Notes under the pieces: generated by a model
Databases searched by the model: none
What the model was told of the DNA's origin: nothing
The model's input: only the letters and a program-made list of their open reading frames with translations
Assembly (NCBI GenBank): GCA_016649775.1
Contig: JAENWY010000026.1
Location: 1-15,332, forward strand
Origin: Spirochaetaceae bacterium
GTDB taxonomy: Bacteria; Spirochaetota; Spirochaetia; Sphaerochaetales; Sphaerochaetaceae
DNA: 15,332 bases
Direction: 5' to 3'
Shown: positions 1-7,049 of the stretch, one piece after another
How the letters are laid out: every line of letters starts with the position of its first letter
How positions within the stretch are numbered: position 1 is the first letter of the stretch
Position numbers and translations under genes: made by a program

Positions 1-380
1 AAAATTGACATAAATAGATAATTTTTACAACTAAAAATATTTACTACTTTTATTTTTTTATTAGCAATAATTGTATTTTAAAATTTATAATATAAAATTA
101 ATCACTATTTTACTTATCAATAATAAACTACTTTTGTTACATAATTATTGCTTTTTTTTATTTTTTTTACTTAATATCAAAATAATTCAATTTTATATGC
201 AAAAAAATTAATACTTATGCAACAAATATAATTGTTTTGTATATTTTTTCTTTATTTTTGTTGCTATTTCTATTAGTAAATTGAATTATACAGCATAATT
301 TAGTTATTTTTTTTAAATAAATCTACTTTTTACAACAAAATATTAATAAATATATTATTTCTGTACTATTTATGTTCCTT
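1..380. other. AT-rich intergenic region without a recognisable gene
   Basis: The first 360 bases contain only about 46 G or C by hand count (about 13%). They consist of long A and T runs. No open reading frame of useful length, tRNA, convincing hairpin terminator or DnaA-box-like sequence is visible. A TTGACA at 5-10 has no good -10 element at the right distance. The region probably holds the upstream part of the control region of the ABC operon, and perhaps the end of something to the left of the window. Confidence 0.6.
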
Positions 381-409
381 TTGACAACAAAGACTTACTA
401 AATTATAAT
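381..409 (+). promoter_or_regulatory. Perfect-consensus sigma-70 promoter of the BMP-type ABC operon
   Basis: TTGACA at 381-386 and TATAAT at 404-409 are separated by exactly 17 bases, the ideal housekeeping promoter. Transcription should start near 416, leaving a leader of about 95 bases before the ATG at 511. Such a strong promoter suits an abundant periplasmic binding protein. No operator is evident beside it. Confidence 0.8.
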
Positions 410-447
410 TATTCAAACGGTTAATTCTTACCGCTATCACATTGAGA

Positions 448-496
448 TGAAAACTTGAGTGTTGTTCTAATTAAACCAAGTTTTCAAAGTTTTTTT
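448..496 (+). promoter_or_regulatory. Leader hairpin followed by a T run (possible attenuator)
   Basis: Bases 448-457 (TGAAAACTTG) and 477-486 (CAAGTTTTCA) form a perfect 10-bp inverted repeat with a 19-base loop. It is followed by seven T (490-496) and then at once by the AGGAGG ribosome site at 497-502. A smaller stem, CGGT 418-421 with ACCG 430-433, lies at the expected 5' end of the transcript. The arrangement resembles a weak intrinsic terminator or anti-RBS structure in a regulated leader. Only three of the ten base pairs are G-C, so efficiency would be modest. I do not recognise the purine, preQ1 or other common riboswitch consensus. Confidence 0.45.
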
Positions 497-510
497 AGGA
501 GGAAACGACA

Positions 511-1614
511 ATGAAAAAACTATTAGTTTTTATGGCTGTTGCATTATTTGCAGTAGCATCTAGTTTTGCACAGGGTACAAGCGAGAGCAAAACCCCTGAA
601 ACAAAAAAGGCAGAGCCAATGAAAGTTGGTGTTATCTACGTATCAGCTCCTGGTGATTTTGGTTATTCATATATGCATGATCAAGGCACAAAAGCAGCTG
701 AAGCAAAATTTGGTGATAAAATCAAAGTAATTCGAATGGAAAATGTTCCAGAGAATGAAGAAAGTGAAAGAGCTATGGAAAACTTAATTGATGCTGGTTG
801 TAAAATTATTTTTGCAAACTCTTATAACTACCAACAGTATATGTTAAACGTAGCTAAAGATCACCCAGATGTTTACTTCGAACATTGTTCTGGTTATCTA
901 TCAAATGCTAACATGTCAAACTACTTTGGTAGAATGTACCAAATGCGTTATCTATCTGGTATGATTGCAGGTAAAATGAGCGAGAGTGGCCAAATTGGTT
1001 ATGTTGCTGCATTTAACACTCCTGAAGTTGTTCGTGGTATTAATGCTTTTACACTAGGTGCAAGAGTAGAAAATCCAAATGCAACTGTTAGGGTAGTTTG
1101 GACAAATACATGGTTTGATCCTTCAAAAGAAAGACAAGGTGCAGAATCTCTTCTAGATGCTGGTTGTGATGTTATTGCTCAACACCAAGATACAACAGAA
1201 CCTGCTAAAGCAGCTATTGAAAGAGGCGACTATTCAATTGGTTACAATGCTGACTTCAGAGCTATTACAAAATCAGATAATGTTCTTGTTTCACCAATGT
1301 GGAACTGGGGTAACTATATGATTCCTGAAATTCAGGATGCATTAGATGGTACATGGACTATGAAACAATACTGGGGTGGTCTAGATGATAACATGATTAA
1401 ATTATCAGACTTCTCTCCACTAGTTCCAGCTACTTTAGTTACAGAAATTCAAGGTATCGAAGCTAAAATGAGAGCTGATACATTTGACGTATTCTGGGGT
1501 AAATTAACAGACAATGAAGGTAATATTAAACAAGCTGCTGGTGCAAAGATGAGTGATAGCGATATGCTTTCAATAAATTGGTTTGTTGAAGGTGTTGCTG
1601 GATCTGTAAACTAA
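511..1614 (+). CDS. BMP-family (PnrA-like) ABC transporter substrate-binding protein
   Basis: This is the periplasmic binding component of a simple-sugar/nucleoside-class ABC importer (Bmp family). Residues 1-20 are a Sec signal peptide with a KK start, a hydrophobic core and an SFA|Q cleavage site. There is no lipobox Cys, so the protein should be soluble in the periplasm rather than lipid-anchored like PnrA/TmpC. The first strand (MKVGVIYV, 37-44) leads into a GDFGYSYMHDQG loop (48-59). Further family features are the YVAAF..PEVVRGINAF segment (164-180), the DTTEPAKAAIE segment (227-237) and the SPMWNWGNYM stretch (261-270). At 367 residues it has normal length. The start is fixed by AGGAGG at 497-502, eight bases ahead. 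The transporter genes follow on the same strand. The ligand is likely a purine nucleoside or related compound; riboflavin (RfuA-like) cannot be excluded. The family call is firm, the ligand is inference. Confidence 0.93.
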   Translation: MKKLLVFMAVALFAVASSFAQGTSESKTPETKKAEPMKVGVIYVSAPGDFGYSYMHDQGTKAAEAKFGDKIKVIRMENVPENEESERAMENLIDAGCKIIFANSYNYQQYMLNVAKDHPDVYFEHCSGYLSNANMSNYFGRMYQMRYLSGMIAGKMSESGQIGYVAAFNTPEVVRGINAFTLGARVENPNATVRVVWTNTWFDPSKERQGAESLLDAGCDVIAQHQDTTEPAKAAIERGDYSIGYNADFRAITKSDNVLVSPMWNWGNYMIPEIQDALDGTWTMKQYWGGLDDNMIKLSDFSPLVPATLVTEIQGIEAKMRADTFDVFWGKLTDNEGNIKQAAGAKMSDSDMLSINWFVEGVAGSVN

Positions 1615-1669
1615 AGTGAATATAAATCATTAATTTTATAATTAATGGACTCACTATTAAAAATGATTT

Positions 1670-1705
1670 AATAGGGGTGGGTATCCCCCACTCCTATTAT
1701 TTTTT
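1670..1705 (+). terminator. Strong hairpin terminator between binding-protein and ATPase genes
   Basis: The arms 1670-1681 and 1687-1698 pair over 12 bp with a single G-U pair and a 5-base loop, followed by six T (1700-1705). It is much more GC-rich than its surroundings. A further inverted repeat, AAATCATT 1624-1631 with AATGATTT 1662-1669, lies just upstream. It probably ends most transcripts after the binding-protein gene and protects their 3' end, with read-through supplying the membrane components. Confidence 0.85.
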
Positions 1706-1737
1706 AATTAAAATACTAAAAACTATATGGAATTATT

Positions 1738-3264
1738 ATGGAAAAAATCCCTGTTGTCGAATTAAAGAATCTAACAAAACGCTTTCCCGGTGTAATTGCA
1801 AATGAAGATGTAAACTTAACTTTGTTTGAAGGTGAAGTTCTTGCTCTACTTGGTGAAAATGGTGCTGGTAAAAGTACCTTAATGAACATGCTTGTTGGTC
1901 TTTATAGACCAGATGAAGGTGAAATTTTTATCAAAGGTAAAAAAGTTGATATAAGTTCACCTCAAGATTCAATGGCTCTTGGTGTTGGTATGATTCATCA
2001 AGAATTTATGCTCGTTGGTAATTTAAGTGTTGCTGAAAACATAGTTCTAGGTCTTCCAGATTTAGAAATCCGTCCTCCATTTGCAAAAATTAATAAAAAA
2101 TTAATAGAACTTGGAAAGCAATATGATTTAAACATCGATCCGACAAGTATTATTGATAATTTAACCGTTGGAGAACAACAGAGAGTTGAAATACTTAAAC
2201 TGTTATATCGTGGGGCAAATATTCTTATTCTTGATGAACCTACAGCTGTTTTAACACCTGGTGAATCAAAAGAACTTAATAAGATTATTAAAAAAATGCT
2301 AAGCGAAGGTAAAAGTGCAATCTTTATTTCTCATAAAATGAATGAAGTTTTAGAATTTTCTGATAGAGTTCAAATACTACGTAAAGGTAAATCAGTTGGC
2401 ACTAGAGAAACTTCAACAATTACGAAACTTCAAGATATTGCAAAATTAATGGTAGGACGTGATGTATTATTTTCTCTTGAAAAAGGAGAATATAATCCAG
2501 GAGATATTAAAGTTGAGATTAAAGATGTATCCATCGAATATAAAAAATCAGTTAGACCTCTATTAAATCATATAAATCTTCAAGTTAGAGCTGGTGAAAT
2601 TGTTGGTATTGCAGGTGTTGCAGGTAATGGTCAACAAGCACTAAGTGAAGCTATTACAGGATTGCGTAAAATCACTAGTGGCTCTATAAATATTAATAAT
2701 AAGGATATGAGTAATAAAACTCCAATTCAGATTATTAATATGCGTGTCAGTCACATTCCTGCCGATCGCAATAAAATGGGTATTGTTGGTGATATGAGTG
2801 TTGGAGAAAACCTTTCTATGAAAAAATATAGAACAGAAGAATTATCTCATCATAATATAATCAATAAAGCTCTAATTAAAATATTTGCAAATAAATTAAT
2901 AAACACATTTACTATTAAAACCCCAACTCAGTATACAAATGCAAAGTTTTTATCTGGAGGTAATATTCAAAAGACTATTTTAGCTAGAGAAATTGATTCT
3001 TGCAAAGGAATTTTAATTGCAGTCTATCCTTCTAGAGGTCTAGATGTTGGCGCTACCGAAACAGTTAGAATGAGTATTATTAAACAAAGAGATAATGGCA
3101 CAGCTATTTTACTTGTTAGTGAAGAATTAGAAGAGTTGCAGATGGTATGTGATAAAATAGCTGTTATGTTTGAAGGAAGAATTATGGATATAATGGATAC
3201 AAAAGATGCAACAACTGAGAAGATTGGTCTATTAATGGCTGGTGTAGAAAGGGGTGAAATGTGA
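1738..3264 (+). CDS. Double-NBD ATPase of the BMP-type ABC importer (YufO-like)
   Basis: This is the cytoplasmic ATPase that powers the importer, with two fused nucleotide-binding domains as in the ribose/nucleoside class. NBD1 is complete: Walker A GENGAGKST (39-47), Q-loop HQEF (87-90), signature TVGEQQRVE (143-151), Walker B ILILDEPTAV (162-171) and H-loop SHKMNE (198-203). NBD2 (about 258-508) has the degenerate P-loop GVAGNGQQ (293-300), which lacks the GKS lysine. It keeps a good signature LSGGNIQKT (405-413), but its Walker B region reads ILIAVYPSRGLD (425-436) without the D-E pair. ATP hydrolysis is therefore expected at one of the two composite sites, as is usual for this family. The RBS is weak (GGA at 1729-1731). 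The stop overlaps the next gene by 4 bases, so the permease is probably translationally coupled. Transcription would depend on read-through of the hairpin at 1670-1705 or on an unseen promoter. Confidence 0.94.
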   Translation: MEKIPVVELKNLTKRFPGVIANEDVNLTLFEGEVLALLGENGAGKSTLMNMLVGLYRPDEGEIFIKGKKVDISSPQDSMALGVGMIHQEFMLVGNLSVAENIVLGLPDLEIRPPFAKINKKLIELGKQYDLNIDPTSIIDNLTVGEQQRVEILKLLYRGANILILDEPTAVLTPGESKELNKIIKKMLSEGKSAIFISHKMNEVLEFSDRVQILRKGKSVGTRETSTITKLQDIAKLMVGRDVLFSLEKGEYNPGDIKVEIKDVSIEYKKSVRPLLNHINLQVRAGEIVGIAGVAGNGQQALSEAITGLRKITSGSININNKDMSNKTPIQIINMRVSHIPADRNKMGIVGDMSVGENLSMKKYRTEELSHHNIINKALIKIFANKLINTFTIKTPTQYTNAKFLSGGNIQKTILAREIDSCKGILIAVYPSRGLDVGATETVRMSIIKQRDNGTAILLVSEELEELQMVCDKIAVMFEGRIMDIMDTKDATTEKIGLLMAGVERGEM

Positions 3265-4322
3265 GATTTGTAATTGAAAAAAGAAATGAACGTTCTAAAA
3301 GAATGCAAATCTTAGTGCCACTAGTATCACTTGTGATTTCAGCGCTGCTAGGTTCAATTGTGCTACTATTTTGTAATGCTAACCCACTACAAACCTATGC
3401 AGCTATAATTAATGGAGCTTTTTCCTCTCCAATGAGATTTCAATATACAATTGCAAAAATGATACCTCTATTAATGTGTGGACTATCCGTTGGTATAGCT
3501 TTCAGATTAAGATTCTGGAATATTGGTGCTGAGGGACAGTATGTAATGGGAGTAATTGGTATTACTTGGGTAATGCAATTTTGGACATGGTTACCAGCTC
3601 CTCTATTACTGCCAATTGGAATACTCATGAGTTTTGTTTTTGGTGGTATCTGGGGAGGCATTCCTGGAGCTCTAAAAGCTAATTGGAAAGTTGATGAAAC
3701 ACTAGTTACACTTATGATGAACTATATTGCTATCGGTATTGCAGAATATCTTTACATCAGTGCTTGGAAAGCTCCTAAAGGAAATATGGGAACTGTAAAA
3801 TATCCAGAAGTTGCATGGATTGGTAGAATGTGGGGCAAAATTCATTATGGTGTAATAATTGTATTAATATTAGTTGTAGTATTATATTTTGTATTATACA
3901 AAACCCGTTGGGGATTTGAATTAAATATGATTGGTAAAAACAGCGAAGCAGCAAGATGCCAAGGTGTTTCAATTAAACGTAACATTATTATTGCAATGTT
4001 AATTTCAGGTGGTATTGCAGGCCTAGGTGGTGGTATTAACTCAGCAGCTGTTACCCATTGTTTAACAAGTGGTGTAAATAGTGGTTATGGGTTTACCGGT
4101 ATTATTGTAGCCTGGATGAGTGGATTAAATCCATTTATATCTGTATTGGTTGCTATTTTCTTAGCAGCTCTTCAAACAGGCTCAGATGCGCTTCAAATAA
4201 CAATGAATCTGCCCTCTTCTATGAGTGGTGTATTACAAGGACTAATTCTTCTCCCTCTTTTAGCTGGTAATATATTTATAGATCACAGACTAAAAATAGT
4301 TAATAAAAAGGAGGTTATATAA
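3261..4322 (+). CDS. ABC transporter permease, first subunit (YufP-like)
   Basis: This is one of the two inner-membrane subunits forming the import channel. After a basic N-terminal tail (1-15) it has about eight to ten hydrophobic segments, starting at about 16-38. The FWNIGAEGQYVMG motif (85-97) and GALKANWKVDETLVTLMMNYIA region (from 136), the latter part of the ATPase-contacting region, are characteristic of the nucleoside/simple-sugar permease family. At 353 residues its length is normal. The start is GTG at 3261, overlapping the ATPase stop as GTGA and preceded by AGGGG at 3250-3254. The next in-frame ATG is residue 15 and would remove the basic tail. It ends in a 1-base overlap with the second permease gene. 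Confidence 0.93.
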   Translation: MRFVIEKRNERSKRMQILVPLVSLVISALLGSIVLLFCNANPLQTYAAIINGAFSSPMRFQYTIAKMIPLLMCGLSVGIAFRLRFWNIGAEGQYVMGVIGITWVMQFWTWLPAPLLLPIGILMSFVFGGIWGGIPGALKANWKVDETLVTLMMNYIAIGIAEYLYISAWKAPKGNMGTVKYPEVAWIGRMWGKIHYGVIIVLILVVVLYFVLYKTRWGFELNMIGKNSEAARCQGVSIKRNIIIAMLISGGIAGLGGGINSAAVTHCLTSGVNSGYGFTGIIVAWMSGLNPFISVLVAIFLAALQTGSDALQITMNLPSSMSGVLQGLILLPLLAGNIFIDHRLKIVNKKEVI

Positions 4323-5293
4323 TGAGTAATTTAGATTTTATTACAAAATTATTAGCAGCTACATTAGCAATGGGTACAAGTTTAACCTATGCAACTCTTG
4401 GTGAAGTTTTTACAGAGAAATCTGGTGTATTAAATCTAGGTGTTGAGGGTACAATGTTAATGGGTGCACTATCTGGATTTGCTGTAACTTATTTTACTAG
4501 TTCTTTAATATTAGGTCTATTAATTGCTATACTAGCAGGTGCTCTATTTAGTTTGATACATGCCTTTATTACAATTACACTTCGAGCAAATCAAGTTGTA
4601 TCAGGTCTTGCTATTACTATGTTTGGTACAGGTCTTGCTAACTTTCTCGGTAAAAAAATTGGTCCAGAATTAAATGGTTATAACCTAGTTGGACTAAACC
4701 TACCAGTTAGATTCCACAATATTTCAATTCCATTACTAAATAGATTACCATTTCTGGGTGCTTTTTTTAATGTTTCAGTTTTAACATATGCTCTATACTT
4801 AATATTACCTTTATCTTGGTATTACATGTATAAAACAAAATATGGATTAGCTTTAAGGGCTGTAGGAGAAGCTCCAAGAACAGCTGCTGCTATGGGAATT
4901 AATGTTAATAAGAATCGTTATTTATACACCATTCTTGGTGGTGCTTTTTCAGGATTAGGTGGAGCTGCTCTATCACTATTTTTTACCCCTTCTTGGAATG
5001 ATGGTATGACAGGTGGTATGGGTTGGATTGCTATTGCTTTAGTAATATTCTCTACTTGGAATCCCGGAAGAGTTGCTATAGGTACATTAATTTTTGGTGG
5101 TATAACATCTTTACAATTTGCTATTCAAGCTGCAGGAATTAGAATGATAATACCAGCACAATTTTTAGCAATTGCTCCTTATTTTATCACTTTAGTCACA
5201 CTTGTATTTATGACTATTAATGCACAGAGAAAAGAAGGACATTTTGCTTCACCTTCAGCTCTGGGAGTTGCTTTTGCAATTGACGAAAAATAG
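4322..5293 (+). CDS. ABC transporter permease, second subunit (YufQ-like)
   Basis: This is the partner channel subunit of the same importer. It is a 323-residue polytopic membrane protein with the family motif EKSGVLNLGVEGTMLMGA (32-49) after the first hydrophobic segment. A conserved cytoplasmic loop, LALRAVGEAPRTAAAMGI, lies in the centre-right part of the protein. The gene starts by TAATG overlap with the preceding stop and has a strong AAGGAGG at 4308-4314, so the two permeases should be made in equal amounts. It is the last gene of the transporter operon and is followed by a terminator at 5313-5361. Confidence 0.93.
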   Translation: MSNLDFITKLLAATLAMGTSLTYATLGEVFTEKSGVLNLGVEGTMLMGALSGFAVTYFTSSLILGLLIAILAGALFSLIHAFITITLRANQVVSGLAITMFGTGLANFLGKKIGPELNGYNLVGLNLPVRFHNISIPLLNRLPFLGAFFNVSVLTYALYLILPLSWYYMYKTKYGLALRAVGEAPRTAAAMGINVNKNRYLYTILGGAFSGLGGAALSLFFTPSWNDGMTGGMGWIAIALVIFSTWNPGRVAIGTLIFGGITSLQFAIQAAGIRMIIPAQFLAIAPYFITLVTLVFMTINAQRKEGHFASPSALGVAFAIDEK

Positions 5294-5312
5294 TAATTAC
5301 TAAATCATCTTC

Positions 5313-5361
5313 AAAGATTGTTATGATATTAAAAATAATAATATTGTAACAATCTTTTTTT
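5313..5361 (+). terminator. Terminator of the ABC transporter operon
   Basis: AAAGATTGTTA (5313-5323) pairs perfectly with TAACAATCTTT (5347-5357). Pairing continues inward through two G-U pairs and several A-T pairs. The stem runs into a T tract (5355-5361). It closes the transporter operon and separates it from the deacylase gene. Confidence 0.85.
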
Positions 5362-5422
5362 ATTAAAAAATATTATTTCATAGCTATTGCAAGAATTTAT
5401 AAATAATTATAAATTTTAAAAT

Positions 5423-5902
5423 ATGATTAAAATAAACAAAACTAATGCTATGAGAATATTAGATAATCAAAATATTTCTTATGAAATAGTTACCTATGAA
5501 GTTGATGAGAATAACCTTGATGCTATTCATGCAGCAGGCAGTGCACAACTTGAACTTGAATGTGTATATAAAACAATTGTATTACAGGCAGACGACAAAA
5601 GTATTTTTGTTTTTTGCCTTGCAGCTGATGAGAATATTAGCTTAAAAAAAGCTAAAGCAATTACAAATAAAAAAGATATCGATTTGATAAAAATGGATAT
5701 ACTACAAATAAATACAGGATATATAAGAGGCGGTTGTTCTCCGCTCGGAATGAAGAAGCATTTCCCAACCTTTATTTCAGAAATGGCACAAATTGAAGAT
5801 TATATATATGTTAGTGCCGGTAAAAGGGGTATTCAATTAAAATTAAAACCAGATGATTTATTAATTGCAACTGAAGCTAGTTATGAAGATTTTATTCAGT
5901 AA
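5423..5902 (+). CDS. ybaK: YbaK/EbsC-family aminoacyl-tRNA deacylase
   Basis: A stand-alone editing enzyme of the YbaK/ProX superfamily. Members hydrolyse misacylated tRNAs, typically Cys-tRNA(Pro), in the cytoplasm. At 159 residues it has the usual length. The N-terminus KTNAMRILDNQNISYE (6-21) is a family hallmark. The Lys in ECVYKTIVL (K50) matches the conserved catalytic lysine, and GYIRGGCSPLGMKK (99-112) is the signature glycine loop. There is no Shine-Dalgarno sequence before the ATG; the preceding 30 bases are almost pure A/T. Starting later, at Met10, would destroy the hallmark N-terminus, so 5423 is the likely start. TTGCAA at 5387-5392 and TATAAA at 5408-5413 could form a promoter with a short spacer. 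Substrate specificity within the family is inferred. Confidence 0.93.
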   Translation: MIKINKTNAMRILDNQNISYEIVTYEVDENNLDAIHAAGSAQLELECVYKTIVLQADDKSIFVFCLAADENISLKKAKAITNKKDIDLIKMDILQINTGYIRGGCSPLGMKKHFPTFISEMAQIEDYIYVSAGKRGIQLKLKPDDLLIATEASYEDFIQ

Positions 5903-5923
5903 CAAGTTTTTAATCTTGTAAAA

Positions 5924-5953
5924 ATCAAAACCTCTCTAAAATAATAGAGAGGT
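5924..5953 (-). terminator. Terminator at the end of the RidA operon
   Basis: ACCTCTCTA (5930-5938) and TAGAGAGGT (5945-5953) form a perfect 9-bp stem with a 6-base loop. Read on the minus strand it is followed by TTTTGATTTTT, as expected for an intrinsic terminator ending the four-gene minus-strand operon. On the plus strand the following sequence is only mildly T-rich, so it may end the convergent ybaK-like transcript less well. Confidence 0.8.
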
Positions 5954-5974
5954 CAATTAAATTAATAAAATGAT

Positions 5975-6358
5975 TTATTTTGCGATTGCAATTGCTTCGA
6001 TTTCTACTAAAGCATCTTTAGGTAATCTAGCTACTTCCACAGCTGAACGAGATGGTTTGATGCCTTCCTTAAAGAATTCAGCATAAACTGCATTCATAGC
6101 TGCAAAGTTATTCATATCACTTAAAAATACAGTAGTTTTAATAACATGTTGCATATCACTTCCACCCTCTTCAATAACAGCTTTAAGGTTAGTTAAAGAT
6201 TGAGTTGTTTGAACAGTGATATCACCAACAATAGCTCCAGTTTTAGGATCAGCGGGAAGTTGCCCTGAAGAAAATACTAAGCTACCTGTACTAATACCTT
6301 GGCTATAAGGACCGATTGCTGCTGGAGCAGCTGTTGTTACAATTTCTTTTTTTTCCAT
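5975..6358 (-). CDS. ridA: RidA (YjgF/YER057c/UK114) enamine/imine deaminase
   Basis: RidA hydrolyses reactive 2-aminoacrylate and related enamines/imines released by PLP enzymes, protecting the cell from damage. With the start chosen here the protein has 127 residues, the normal length. It carries the family N-terminus AAPAAIGPYSQG (10-21), the FSSGQLP strand (29-35) and the C-terminal PSRSAVEVARLPKDALVEIE block (102-121). Tyr18, Arg104 and Glu119 correspond to active-site Tyr17, Arg105 and Glu120 of E. coli RidA; the E. coli Cys107 position is Ala. An ATG five codons upstream (6373) is possible, but GGAG at 6366-6369 lies seven bases before the ATG at 6358, which fits the family better. It is the last gene of its operon, 34 bases after the HAD gene. 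Confidence 0.95.
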   Translation of the reverse strand: MEKKEIVTTAAPAAIGPYSQGISTGSLVFSSGQLPADPKTGAIVGDITVQTTQSLTNLKAVIEEGGSDMQHVIKTTVFLSDMNNFAAMNAVYAEFFKEGIKPSRSAVEVARLPKDALVEIEAIAIAK

Positions 6359-6392
6359 AATAAATCTCCACATAAATTTTATATATTTAAGA

Positions 6393-7049
6393 TTATTTTA
6401 TAATCTCTTTTAATACGTCTTTTGGGTTTGCACAAAGAGCTATCATTTGGTCAGTTATTTCATAATCTGGAGTAAATCCAAAACCATAACTTACTCCAAT
6501 AAAATCAATACCAGCTTCACTTGCACCGCGTAAATCATGAAGGGTGTCACCAATTAATACAGCTTCATTTTTATCAACTTGTAACTCATTTAAGATTTGA
6601 ATAATTATAGAACCCTTTGTTTTTAAACCTTCAAAATCAGAGCCATAAACTAACTTAAAATATTTATCCAAATCTTGCTCAATAATCATATCTCTTGCAG
6701 GACTTTCATATTTCATGGTTGCCACACTACAAATAATATTATTATCATTCAAATTTTTTAATAAATCAGCCATTCCTTCATAAGGTATTGCCAAATGTTT
6801 TCCATGTTCTTCATAGCCTTTTCTGAAAATAATACAAGCTTTTTCAATTAATTCATCTTCTAAATCAAAGGTTACTTTAAAACATTCTTTAAGAGGTGGT
6901 CCTACAAATTTTGCAAGTTGCTTTAAATCTGTCTCTATCGGTTTTCCTAATTGTTTCATTGTCCAGTTAGCAGTTGTGAAAATTCCAGGGGAAGTATTCA
7001 TCAAGGTACCATCTAAATCAAAAATGACAACTTTGTATTTATTCTCCAA
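6393..7049 (-). CDS. HAD-superfamily phosphatase, Gph/PpaX-like
   Basis: This is a cytoplasmic phosphohydrolase of the phosphoglycolate/pyrophosphatase branch of the HAD superfamily. All catalytic motifs are present: DLDGT with nucleophile Asp11 and acid Asp13, motif II SVAT (108-111), Lys at 143-145 and GDTLHD (167-172) for Mg2+ binding. GPPL (50-53) in the cap is typical of the PpaX/Gph group. The length (218 residues) is normal. The start codon is TTG at 7047-7049, inside the end of the phosphatase gene upstream (11-base overlap), and is supported by GAGGAGA seven bases ahead; there is no ATG near it. The substrate could be phosphoglycolate, pyrophosphate or a sugar phosphate and cannot be settled from sequence. 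Overlap implies translational coupling with the IMPase-family gene. Confidence 0.92.
   Translation of the reverse strand: MENKYKVVIFDLDGTLMNTSPGIFTTANWTMKQLGKPIETDLKQLAKFVGPPLKECFKVTFDLEDELIEKACIIFRKGYEEHGKHLAIPYEGMADLLKNLNDNNIICSVATMKYESPARDMIIEQDLDKYFKLVYGSDFEGLKTKGSIIIQILNELQVDKNEAVLIGDTLHDLRGASEAGIDFIGVSYGFGFTPDYEITDQMIALCANPKDVLKEIIK

Noticed and set aside
1..40. Promoter starting with TTGACA at 5-10
   Set aside because: At 16-18 bases spacing the -10 position reads like CAACTA/ACTAAA rather than TATAAT, and no gene follows closely.
410..510. Purine or preQ1 riboswitch upstream of the transporter
   Set aside because: The leader lacks the conserved purine-riboswitch core and the preQ1 C-rich/A-rich pattern; only simple stems are visible.
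3024..3308. Minus-strand open frame opposite the ATPase 3' end
   Set aside because: Antisense to conserved NBD2 codons, with no recognisable protein features.
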